Below, piece after piece: positions 1 through 5,715 of a stretch of DNA of 8,336 bases. Origin of the DNA: Pseudomonadota bacterium (GTDB lineage Bacteria > Pseudomonadota > Alphaproteobacteria > Rhizobiales > Tepidamorphaceae); NCBI GenBank assembly GCA_023435545.1, contig JAEYRQ010000527.1, forward strand, positions 1 through 8,336, written 5' to 3'. How positions within the stretch are numbered: the stretch's first letter is position 1; each line of letters starts with the position of its first letter. Position numbers and translations under genes: made by a program. The notes beneath the pieces were generated by a model. The model did no database searches. It was not told where the DNA came from and saw only the letters and a list, made by a program, of their open reading frames with translations.

Positions 1-247
1 GCACCAGGCCGCGTGCCGAATAGCGGCCGGGCGGCAGGAACAGCGGCGAATCGGTCAGGCGGGTCTCGTCCAGCGCGCGCTGGATCGCCACCGTCTGGTC
101 GGCCTCCGTATCGGTCAGGATGCCGAACCGTGCCGCATCGATGCCGAGCGCCTGGGCGTTGCCGCTGCGTGGCACCAACGGAGTGAGAACTGCGGCGGCC
201 GCGCCCAGGAGGAACGAACGCCGGGTCTGGAATGTTGGACGGGTCAT
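1..247 (-). CDS. Tat-exported beta-helix-like protein, TIGR03808-type (N-terminal part only)
   Basis: About 82 N-terminal codons are present and the rest lies beyond the left edge. Translation from position 247 shows a twin-arginine signal, TRRSFLLG at residues 8-15, then an Ala-rich hydrophobic stretch and a plausible cleavage site near NAQA (30-33). The mature start, LGIDAARFG followed by DQTVAIQRALD and then LFLPPGRY, is the typical opening of pectate-lyase-like right-handed beta-helix proteins. From memory it most resembles TIGR03808, a Tat-translocated repeat family of unknown function common in Rhizobiales. The Tat signal implies export in a folded state. The start is uncertain: in-frame ATGs at 283 and 280 would add 11-12 residues, and none of the three has a clear Shine-Dalgarno. 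I chose 247 because it gives a normal-length Tat n-region. The gene is divergent from sodB. Family assignment is fairly confident; substrate and role are unknown. Confidence 0.72.
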   Translation of the reverse strand, partial: MTRPTFQTRRSFLLGAAAAVLTPLVPRSGNAQALGIDAARFGILTDTEADQTVAIQRALDETRLTDSPLFLPPGRYSARGLV

Positions 248-281
248 GGGTCGCGGCGCAGCAACATGGATGCCAGACATC

Positions 282-302
282 ATCGTGCCGATGCGGCACG
301 AT
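282..302. promoter_or_regulatory. Perfect 9+9 bp inverted repeat, candidate operator
   Basis: ATCGTGCCG (282-290) and CGGCACGAT (294-302) are exact reverse complements separated by ATG. The site lies in the divergent spacer, 35 bp upstream of the chosen start of the Tat protein gene and about 160 bp upstream of sodB. A regulator dimer could bind it, or it could fold in the leader of the leftward transcript. I cannot match it to a named regulator. If the leftward gene starts at 283, the site would touch its start codon. Confidence 0.4.
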
Positions 303-348
303 CAGGCGCCAGGATACCTGCCTCGTGTCCCGGGGCGGGAACTGCGTG

Positions 349-377
349 TTGCCCGCGAACCGGCTGCGGCCTATCTA
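349..377 (+). promoter_or_regulatory. Candidate sigma-70-type promoter for sodB
   Basis: TTGCCC (349-354) and TATCTA (372-377) are separated by 17 bp, giving a predicted start near 384 and a leader of about 75 nt. The match to consensus is moderate, especially at the -10. A 7-bp inverted repeat, CGGCTGC (361-367) with GCAGCCG (393-399), overlaps it and might be an operator or chance in GC-rich DNA. I see no clear Fur, RirA or Irr box. Confidence 0.3.
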
Positions 378-459
378 TGGCGGCGGCAGGGGGCAGCCGC
401 GGTCAGCTACGTGACGTCTTTTCCCCTGAATCTGTCTAGATAACGAGGAGGGTCATCCG

Positions 460-1059
460 ATGGCATTCGAACTTCCCGATCTGCCCTACGCTTACGACGC
501 GCTGGCGCCGTACATGTCGGCGGAGACGCTGGAATACCACCACGACAAGCATCACCTCGCCTATGTCAACAACGGCAACAACCTGCTCAAGGGCAGCGAG
601 TGGGAGGGCAAGAGCCTCGAGGAGATCGTCAAGGGCTCCTACGGCAAGAACCAGGGCCTCTTCAACAATGCCGGTCAGCACTTCAACCACATCCACTTCT
701 GGAAATGGATGAAGCCGAACGGCGGCGGCAAGAAGCTGCCCGAGAAGCTCGCCAAGGCGATCGAGTCCGACATCGGCGGCTATGACAAGTTCCGCGACGA
801 GTTCATCAATGCCGGCGTCACCCAGTTCGGCTCCGGCTGGAACTGGCTGGCGGTGAAGGACGGCAAACTCGCGATCATGAAGACCCCGAACGGCGAGAAT
901 CCGCTGGTTCACGGCGCGACGCCGATCCTCGGCTGCGACGTATGGGAACACTCCTACTACATCGACTACCGCAACCGCCGGCCCGACTACCTCGCCGCCT
1001 GGGTCGATCACCTGATCAACTGGGACTACGTCGAGGAGCTTTTCGACAAGGCAGGCTGA
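460..1059 (+). CDS. sodB: Superoxide dismutase, Fe type
   Basis: Converts superoxide to oxygen and hydrogen peroxide; expected to be cytoplasmic, since no signal peptide is present. The 199-residue length is normal for a complete enzyme. The N-terminus, FELPDLPYAYDALAPYMSAE, closely resembles E. coli SodB. The metal ligands are visible as His27 (EYHHDKHH), His77 (FNHIHFW), Asp160 and His164 (CDVWEHSYYIDY). The outer-sphere glutamine sits at Gln73, in FNNAGQHFNH, and there is no Gln in the segment just before the Asp ligand. That is the Fe-type arrangement, as is IDYRNRRP after the last ligand, although cambialistic metal use cannot be excluded from sequence. The start is supported by GAGGAGGG (445-452), 7 nt upstream. 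The gene is divergent from the Tat protein gene and is followed by two hairpins, so it is probably transcribed alone. Confidence 0.96.
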   Translation: MAFELPDLPYAYDALAPYMSAETLEYHHDKHHLAYVNNGNNLLKGSEWEGKSLEEIVKGSYGKNQGLFNNAGQHFNHIHFWKWMKPNGGGKKLPEKLAKAIESDIGGYDKFRDEFINAGVTQFGSGWNWLAVKDGKLAIMKTPNGENPLVHGATPILGCDVWEHSYYIDYRNRRPDYLAAWVDHLINWDYVEELFDKAG

Positions 1060-1061
1060 GG

Positions 1062-1108
1062 CCTTACCTTCGTAAGGACAGGAATGGCCGGGGGCTTCCC
1101 GGCCATTC
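1062..1108 (+). terminator. Tandem hairpins downstream of sodB
   Basis: Immediately after the sodB stop there is a small hairpin, CCTTAC (1062-1067) with GTAAGG (1072-1077) and a 4-nt loop. A strong one follows: GAATGGCCGGG (1082-1092) pairs perfectly over 11 bp with CCCGGCCATTC (1098-1108) across a 5-nt loop. No T-run follows, so this is not a canonical intrinsic terminator. It may instead stabilise the 3' end or terminate imperfectly, allowing some read-through into the acetyltransferase gene 25 nt downstream. Confidence 0.6.
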
Positions 1109-1132
1109 ACGCCTCTGAACGAGGATGATCGG

Positions 1133-1963
1133 ATGGATTGCAGGTCGCCCGCCCTCGATATTGCGGCCTATCTGCGAAGGGTCGGCTATGACGGCCCGCT
1201 GGAGCCCGGCCTGGAAACGCTGTCGGGCCTGCATTTCTCTCATGCGCTGGCCATACCGTTCGAGAATCTCGATCCGCTGACCGGGCGACCGGTCAGGCTC
1301 GACATCGCCGCCTTGCAGCAGAAGCTCCTGCACGAGAATCGCGGCGGCTATTGCTTCGAGCAGAACCTGCTTTTCATGGAAGTGCTGCGCGCGCTCGGCT
1401 TCACGGTTTCCGGCCTGGCCGCCCGCGTCCTCTGGAACCTGCCGGAGGATGCGGTAACGCCGACCTCGCACATGCTGCTGCGCATCGACATGGGCGACGG
1501 CATCCGGATCGCCGACGTCGGCTTCGGCGGACTGACGCTGACGGCCCCGCTGCGCCTGGAAGCGGGCCTCGAACAGAAGACCCCGCACGAGACCTTCCGC
1601 CTCGACCGGGAGGGTGACGACTGGCGCATGCGCGCGCAGGTGGGCGGTGCGTGGCGGACGGTCTACCGGTTCGGGATGGAGGAGCGTTTCCAGGTCGACT
1701 ACGAGGTCAGCAACTACTTCACCTCGACCAATCCCGAATCGCATTTCCTGCATTCGCTGATCGCCGCCCGTCCCAACCGGGAGGGCCGCCTCGCGCTCCT
1801 GAACAGGCGGTTGAGCATCTATCCCGGTGACGGCCGCGCGGCCGAGTCGCGCGAACTTGCCTCCCTCGGGGAGATCGAGACGGTGCTGGGCGAGGCCTTC
1901 GGGATTAGGATCCCCGATCGGACCGCCCTCGACCAGGCGCTGCGGCGGGAGGCGATTATCTAA
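1133..1963 (+). CDS. nat: Arylamine N-acetyltransferase
   Basis: Transfers acetyl groups from acetyl-CoA to arylamines, arylhydrazines or N-hydroxyarylamines by a ping-pong mechanism in the cytoplasm. The 276-residue product has the family length. The Cys-His-Asp triad is intact: Cys74 in RGGYCFEQN, His113 in TSHMLL and Asp128 in IADVGFGG. Other family hallmarks are IPFENLDPLTGR (41-52) near the N-terminus and VSNYFTSTNPESHF in the C-terminal half. The start is supported by GAGG (1121-1124), 8 nt upstream. It follows sodB by 73 nt, across the two hairpins, and precedes corA by 29 nt on the same strand, so nat and corA are probably cotranscribed. The physiological substrate cannot be told from sequence; the enzyme is classically linked to detoxification of aromatic amines. 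Confidence 0.93.
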   Translation: MDCRSPALDIAAYLRRVGYDGPLEPGLETLSGLHFSHALAIPFENLDPLTGRPVRLDIAALQQKLLHENRGGYCFEQNLLFMEVLRALGFTVSGLAARVLWNLPEDAVTPTSHMLLRIDMGDGIRIADVGFGGLTLTAPLRLEAGLEQKTPHETFRLDREGDDWRMRAQVGGAWRTVYRFGMEERFQVDYEVSNYFTSTNPESHFLHSLIAARPNREGRLALLNRRLSIYPGDGRAAESRELASLGEIETVLGEAFGIRIPDRTALDQALRREAII

Positions 1964-1992
1964 GGGTCGGCCTGGAGGCGATTGAGGGGCTT

Positions 1993-2967
1993 ATGCTGAC
2001 AGTCTACACGGCCACCGGACGGGGCCTGCAGCCGATTGACGTCGAAGCCGGGCAGAAGCCGGACGCGGCTGTCTGGGTCGATCTGATGGCGCCCACACCT
2101 GAAGAGGAAGCCCTGGTACAGGGCTGGTTCGACATCGAGGTGCCGACCCGCGAGGAGATGCGCGAGATCGAGGTGTCGAGCCGCCTCTACGAGGAGGACG
2201 GCGCGCTGTTCATGACGATCCTGTCGATCCTGAACGCCGACGCGCCCCACGCCGACACGACCGACGTCACCTTCATCCTACTGCCGGGCACGCTGGTCAC
2301 CGTCCGCCATGCCGAGCCTCGATCCATCACCCTGTACGTCCAGCGGGCTGGCAAGGCCGGTGCCTCCTGCAAGGCCCCCGATTTCGTGCTCCTCGGTCTC
2401 GTGGAGGCCTTCGTCGACCGCCTTGCCGACATCCTCGAGCGGACCGGCGCCGACATCGATACGATCTCCCGCGAGATCTTCGAGCACGAATCGAAGCGGC
2501 CGATGCGTCCGGCCGACTTCAAGGCGATTGTCGCGCGCATCGGCCGGGCCGGTGAGTTGGCCGCCAAGGTGCGCGAAAGTCTGGTGACGATCGTGCGCAT
2601 GATGTCGTTCCTGTCGTCCGGTGTCGGCGAGGTGCGCCTGTCGAAGGAGGTGCGCACCCACATCAAGACCGCGACGCGCGACTGCACCCAGCTCGGCGAC
2701 CACGCCACCTACCTGTCGAACAAGACCATGTTCCTGCTCGAGGCGACGATGGGCCTGATCAACATCGAGCAGACCAACATCATCAAGATCTTCTCGGTCG
2801 CGGCCGTGGCGCTGCTGCCGCCGACCCTGATCGCCTCGATCTACGGCATGAACTTCGCCCACATGCCCGAGCTCGAATGGACCTTCGGCTATCCGCTCGC
2901 GCTTGCCGCCATGATCGCATCCGCGGCGCTGCCATACGTCTATTTCCGGCGGAAGGGGTGGTTGTAA
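1993..2967 (+). CDS. corA: CorA-family magnesium/divalent cation channel
   Basis: A homopentameric inner-membrane channel for Mg2+ and possibly Co2+ or Ni2+ uptake. The 324-residue product has the usual layout: a large soluble N-terminal domain, a long helical stalk (about 150-262) and two C-terminal membrane helices (about 264-284 and 300-318). The signature Tyr-Gly-Met-Asn is at 284-287, in SIYGMNF, followed by MPELEW in the loop, and the protein ends in the basic FRRKGWL. GMN plus MPEL favours CorA over the zinc exporter ZntB, although the two are related. The start is supported by GAGGGG (1985-1990), just upstream. The gene lies 29 nt after the acetyltransferase with no terminator between, suggesting a shared transcript. 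I see no Mg2+-sensing leader such as an M-box in the short gap. Confidence 0.93.
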   Translation: MLTVYTATGRGLQPIDVEAGQKPDAAVWVDLMAPTPEEEALVQGWFDIEVPTREEMREIEVSSRLYEEDGALFMTILSILNADAPHADTTDVTFILLPGTLVTVRHAEPRSITLYVQRAGKAGASCKAPDFVLLGLVEAFVDRLADILERTGADIDTISREIFEHESKRPMRPADFKAIVARIGRAGELAAKVRESLVTIVRMMSFLSSGVGEVRLSKEVRTHIKTATRDCTQLGDHATYLSNKTMFLLEATMGLINIEQTNIIKIFSVAAVALLPPTLIASIYGMNFAHMPELEWTFGYPLALAAMIASAALPYVYFRRKGWL

Positions 2968-2994
2968 GGGCAGGGGCCGGGTTGATCTACCTCA

Positions 2995-3010
2995 CGGCGG
3001 CCCGCCGCCG
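2995..3010 (+). terminator. Weak GC hairpin after corA
   Basis: CGGCGG (2995-3000) pairs with CCGCCG (3005-3010) across a 4-nt loop, 28 nt after the corA stop. There is no T-run, so terminator function is only a possibility. Confidence 0.3.
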
Positions 3011-3052
3011 ACCATGACATATTGATGTTTCTATGTGTTGGAGGTGCCTGCC

Positions 3053-3265
3053 ATGATCACCAATATGGGCGGCATCGACCGCGTCGCGCGCGTCATCGTC
3101 GGCCTTGCCTTGATTGGGTTCGCCTTGTTCGGTCCGGCGGACATCGCCTGGAAGTGGATCGGCTGGATCGGCGTGGTGCCGCTGGTCACGGCGCTCATGG
3201 GCTGGTGCCCGGCCTATTCGCTGGTTGGACTGTCGACCTGCCCGATGAAGCCGAAGACCGAGTGA
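3053..3265 (+). CDS. YgaP-like (DUF2892) small inner-membrane protein
   Basis: A 70-residue membrane protein that matches the DUF2892 / YgaP transmembrane domain. It opens MITNMGGIDRVARV, has two hydrophobic segments (about 11-29 and 33-50), and ends with the family motif GWCPAYSLVGLSTC carrying Cys52 and Cys63. In YgaP this domain is fused to a rhodanese sulfur-transfer domain. Here it is stand-alone, as in many bacteria, with unknown function; a role in sulfur or redox handling is only an inference. I start it at 3053 because TGGAGGT (3039-3045) lies 7 nt upstream. An in-frame GTG at 3035 would place that ribosome site inside the gene. Its last 52 bp overlap, tail to tail, the 3' end of the DUF1194 gene on the other strand. 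Confidence 0.85.
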   Translation: MITNMGGIDRVARVIVGLALIGFALFGPADIAWKWIGWIGVVPLVTALMGWCPAYSLVGLSTCPMKPKTE

Positions 3266-3999
3266 GGCGGCAGCCCGGCGATCTCCAGCACCAGCTTCGA
3301 GCGGACGGCATCGCGAAAGCTGCGGGCCTCGTCGGCGATCTCGACGAAGGCGCCCGGACCGCCGATGACCGAAGCCGCCATGTAGCTTTCCAGCGACATG
3401 CCGGCCGGTCCGCGATAGCCGCCGCCGGGTCGCTTGATCGCGAGCGCATTGATGGTGATCCCGTCCGCGACCGCATCGTCTCGCGCCGCCTCGACCGGCC
3501 GTCCGCCGATGTTCGGAGCGTCCGCCGAGACGTCGATCACCTTGCGCAGGCCCTCGAATCCGCTGGTGTTTATCATCCGGACCGAGAAATCGATCGCGGC
3601 CGAGATGGAATTGTAGCCGAATGCGCCACGGGGCCGCGTGACGAGCTTCTGCGCGAAGTCGGCGGCGGAGGCCTCGTCGCGGATCACCGCCCAGTCGACG
3701 ATCACGACCTGCGACGATGGCGCGCCCCATTCCATGTAGGCGACCGCGATCGCCCCGTGCGGTCCGGACCCGATCGCCTGCAGCACCTCCGGGCTGGTCA
3801 GCGCCTCGGCGTAGCCTCGCCGCTGCAGCGCCAGTTCGTCCTCGTCGATCGAGCCGGACCCGTCGGCGGCGAGCACGAGTTCGAGATCGACCCGTTCCTG
3901 CGCGACGGCCGGCCAGGCGATCGCAACCGCGAACCAGGCTGCGATGGCGGCCAGAACAAGGCGACGAACGCCCGCAATCCTCAACGATCCCGCCCGCAT
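3214..3999 (-). CDS. Secreted DUF1194 protein, von Willebrand A-like
   Basis: A 261-residue protein with a signal peptide: basic MRAGSLRIAGVRR, a hydrophobic core, and a likely cleavage after PAVA (30-33). The mature part begins ERVDLELVLAADGSGSIDEDE, giving a metal-ion-dependent adhesion site DxSxS at Asp46, Ser48 and Ser50. Further family-like segments are GYNSISAAIDFS, KVIDVSADAPNIGG and GITINALAIKRP. I recognise this as DUF1194, a proteobacterial periplasmic or secreted family of unknown function with a vWA-like fold, presumably metal-dependent protein binding. A longer start at 4035 is in frame, but it lacks a ribosome site and would bury the signal peptide. Start 3999 has GAGGGAGG (4018-4011) upstream. 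The last 20 residues, after LVLEIAG, are encoded mostly antisense to the DUF2892 gene. It lies 81 nt after the aminotransferase gene and may share its transcript. Confidence 0.85.
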   Translation of the reverse strand: MRAGSLRIAGVRRLVLAAIAAWFAVAIAWPAVAQERVDLELVLAADGSGSIDEDELALQRRGYAEALTSPEVLQAIGSGPHGAIAVAYMEWGAPSSQVVIVDWAVIRDEASAADFAQKLVTRPRGAFGYNSISAAIDFSVRMINTSGFEGLRKVIDVSADAPNIGGRPVEAARDDAVADGITINALAIKRPGGGYRGPAGMSLESYMAASVIGGPGAFVEIADEARSFRDAVRSKLVLEIAGLPPHSVFGFIGQVDSPTSE

Positions 4000-4080
4000 G
4001 GGTAGCTGACCCTCCCTCTGCGTCAACAGGGGCATATGGAGGTATGGTGCGGCGCGGCAAGGCTTGCAGGGGAGGGCGCC

Positions 4081-4941
4081 TCAACCCCGTCCGTGCGCCC
4101 AGTCCCAGTACAGCTTCCGCGCCTGGCGGTAGACGGGGCCGGGCTGCAGATCGCGGTCGTCGATCCGGTTGATCGGCAGGAGCTTGGCGTAATTGCCGGT
4201 CGAGAACAGTTCGTCCGCTTCGGTCAGTTCGCGGTAGGTGATCACCCGTTCCCGAACCTCGATGCCATCGTCGCGCAACAGCGAGATCACCCGCTGCCGG
4301 GTGATGCCGTTGAGGAACGTCCCGTTCGGATAGGGCGTATGCACGACGCCATCCCGGACCATCATCAGGTTGGCGGTGGCGAGTTCGGCGACATTGCCAA
4401 GGGCATCCAGCACCACGGCGTTCTCGAATCCGCGGTCCTTGGCTTCCATCAAAGCCTTGGCGGAATTCGGATAGAGACAGGCCGCCTTGGCATTCACCGG
4501 GGCCTGCTCCAGCGTCGGCCGGCGATGGGAGGAGACAGTGACCGAGAAGCCGACATCGGCCGGCATCGGCACCTCGTAGATCGACAGGCAGAAACGGGTC
4601 GATTCAGGCAGCGGCGGCACGCCGAAATAGCCGCCTTCCTCCGCCCAGTACATCGGGCGGATATAGAGCGCGGCGTCGTCCGCGAACTTCGCAACACCCT
4701 CCTGGCACAGCGCGAGCATCGCTTCGGCGCTCATCGTCGGCTTGAGCCCCATCGCCTCGGCGGAGGTGTTGACCCTCGCACAGTGGCGATCCAGATCCGG
4801 CGTGACGCCCTCGAAGGCGCGGGCGCCATCGAACACGCATGAGCCGAGCCACAGCGCATGGCTGCGCGGGCCGACCAGCGGCGGATTGCCGTCCAGCCAC
4901 GCACCGTCGATGAAGGTCCAGGTCTTCGACCACTCCGCCAT
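4081..4941 (-). CDS. ilvE: Class IV PLP aminotransferase, branched-chain type
   Basis: Most likely a branched-chain amino acid aminotransferase, interconverting leucine, isoleucine or valine and their 2-oxo acids with glutamate in the cytoplasm. The 286-residue length is right for fold-type IV enzymes. Visible landmarks are Arg56 in HCARVNTSA (phosphate-binding region), the Schiff-base Lys152 in PVNAKAACLYPNS, and Glu186 in NVAELATANL (pyridine-nitrogen contact). The substrate-pocket segment VFDGARAFEG (36-45) has the Phe-x-Gly-x-Arg pattern of branched-chain enzymes, as does YIRPMYW (93-99). The usual Tyr near residue 31 is Trp here, so related activities (D-amino acid or R-amine transaminase) are not strictly excluded. 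The start is supported by GGGAGGA (4952-4946), 4 nt upstream. It is upstream of the DUF1194 gene on the same strand and divergent from the cytochromes. Confidence 0.88.
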   Translation of the reverse strand: MAEWSKTWTFIDGAWLDGNPPLVGPRSHALWLGSCVFDGARAFEGVTPDLDRHCARVNTSAEAMGLKPTMSAEAMLALCQEGVAKFADDAALYIRPMYWAEEGGYFGVPPLPESTRFCLSIYEVPMPADVGFSVTVSSHRRPTLEQAPVNAKAACLYPNSAKALMEAKDRGFENAVVLDALGNVAELATANLMMVRDGVVHTPYPNGTFLNGITRQRVISLLRDDGIEVRERVITYRELTEADELFSTGNYAKLLPINRIDDRDLQPGPVYRQARKLYWDWAHGRG

Positions 4942-4964
4942 GTCATCCTCCCGATTGCGCGCAT

Positions 4965-4993
4965 ATCGAAGTCGTTTCGCCCGCTCCAGTCAA
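4965..4993 (-). promoter_or_regulatory. Candidate promoter for ilvE
   Basis: Read leftward, TTGACT (4993-4988) is followed after 17 bp by TTCGAT (4970-4965). This places a predicted transcript start near 4958 and gives a short leader before the 4941 start codon. The -35 is good and the -10 is weak. Confidence 0.35.
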
Positions 4994-5036
4994 TCGGTGG
5001 TCCGGGCGGCGCGGAGGTGGCGATCGGATAGTCCCG

Positions 5037-5057
5037 CTGTTGCCGGTGTCGCAACAG
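5037..5057. promoter_or_regulatory. LysR-box-like inverted repeat
   Basis: CTGTTGC (5037-5043) and GCAACAG (5051-5057) are perfect 7-bp arms around a 7-bp spacer. The core TTGC-N7-GCAA fits the T-N11-A dyad typical of LysR-type regulators. The site is about 45 bp upstream of the candidate ilvE -35 and 190 bp from the cytochrome start, so it could serve either divergent gene. No regulator gene lies in the window. Confidence 0.4.
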
Positions 5058-5207
5058 TCCGTTTCGCTGGAAGCTTCCCCGGGCAAAGTCTCCGGTTCCC
5101 GGTGCATGCTGCCGCGCGAACCCGTAACGCGGCCATTCGTCGGTGCACGCTCACGCGCCTGTGAATTGAAGCGCCGGCGTCCATTCCCGAAGGTCAGCGG
5201 TGCGAGA

Positions 5208-5227
5208 GCCGGGTTCCCCCACCCGGC
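5208..5227 (+). promoter_or_regulatory. 5' leader hairpin before the cytochrome gene
   Basis: GCCGGGT (5208-5214) pairs with ACCCGGC (5221-5227) across a 6-nt C-rich loop, ending 8 nt before the AAGGAGG ribosome site (5236-5242). It may stabilise the mRNA 5' end or influence initiation. GC-rich hairpins also arise by chance. Confidence 0.3.
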
Positions 5228-5246
5228 CGGGCATCAAGGAGGAGTG

Positions 5247-5696
5247 ATGAGCAAGCGAGCAGTGTTCGTCGGGACGGTTGGCGCTGTCCTGATCGCGGCG
5301 ACGGCCACCTGGGCGGCCATGGATCCAATCGCCACGCGCAAGGCGGTGATGAAGAACAACGGTGCGGCGATCGGCGCGCTGGTGGCGATGGCCAAGGGCG
5401 AGGCCGAGTTCGACGCCCGGGCGGCCAATCTCGCGGTGCGCACGCTCTACAACGGCTCCGCCGACATCCCCGCCCTGTTCCCCGCCGGCACGGAATCCGG
5501 CGGCGAGACCGAGGCGCTACCTGCCATCTGGTCGGACGCGGCCGGCTTCGCCGCAAAGGCCGAGGCGATGAACGCGGCCGCGGCCCAGCTGATCGCCACA
5601 CCGATCGAGAATCTTGACGGTGTCAGGGCCGCAGTCGGGGCGCTCGGCCAGACCTGCCAGGGCTGCCACGAGACCTTCCGGATGAAGAAGAGCTGA
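5247..5696 (+). CDS. Class II c-type cytochrome (c' / c-556 family)
   Basis: A 149-residue periplasmic monoheme cytochrome, expected to be a four-helix bundle. The signal peptide is MSKRAVF plus a hydrophobic core, with cleavage near TWAA (21-24). The heme motif CQGCH (Cys137, Cys140, His141) is close to the C-terminus, the hallmark of class II cytochromes, and class I cytochromes carry it near the N-terminus. The first mature helix reads DPIATRKAVMKNNG. Met35 falls where six-coordinate c-556 proteins have their axial Met, whereas high-spin cytochrome c' has a non-liganding residue there. Low-spin electron transfer is therefore somewhat more likely than NO binding, but this is inference. I start it at 5247 because AAGGAGG (5236-5242) lies just upstream; the longer GTG start at 5040 is not supported. 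The diheme cytochrome gene follows after 19 nt. Confidence 0.9.
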   Translation: MSKRAVFVGTVGAVLIAATATWAAMDPIATRKAVMKNNGAAIGALVAMAKGEAEFDARAANLAVRTLYNGSADIPALFPAGTESGGETEALPAIWSDAAGFAAKAEAMNAAAAQLIATPIENLDGVRAAVGALGQTCQGCHETFRMKKS

Positions 5697-5715
5697 CCGC
5701 GTCCGGTTGGCTCCA

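Larger units (their letters stand above)
4942..5246. other. Divergent intergenic region between ilvE and cytochrome genes
   Basis: This 305-bp stretch has no convincing gene. One frame is open rightward from 5040 into the cytochrome gene, but its encoded residues are not cytochrome-like and the strong ribosome site lies at the inner start. It holds a candidate leftward promoter (4965-4993), a LysR-box-like inverted repeat (5037-5057), a 10-bp perfect palindrome GGAAGCTTCC (5069-5078), and a leader hairpin (5208-5227) just before the cytochrome ribosome site. I could not identify a clear rightward promoter. Confidence 0.6.

Noticed and set aside
436..1110. A 224-codon open frame on the minus strand across sodB
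   Set aside because: It is antisense to a complete SOD with all metal ligands. There is no domain in its translation and no plausible ribosome site.
2968..3052. FNR/FixK-type box upstream of the DUF2892 gene (TTGAT sequences at 2982 and 3022)
   Set aside because: Neither TTGAT half-site has a correctly spaced ATCAA partner.
3022..4005. A 327-codon open frame on the plus strand across the DUF1194 region
   Set aside because: The translation is Arg/Asp-rich low-complexity shadow sequence. The minus-strand DUF1194 gene has a signal peptide and a MIDAS motif.
2987..4084. A 365-codon open frame on the minus strand in a second frame over DUF1194
   Set aside because: It is an arginine-rich shadow frame without any domain, and it overlaps a well-supported gene on the same strand.
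5040..5246. A 69-codon N-terminal extension of the class II cytochrome from a GTG
   Set aside because: It would place the signal peptide internally and ignore the excellent AAGGAGG just before the ATG at 5247.
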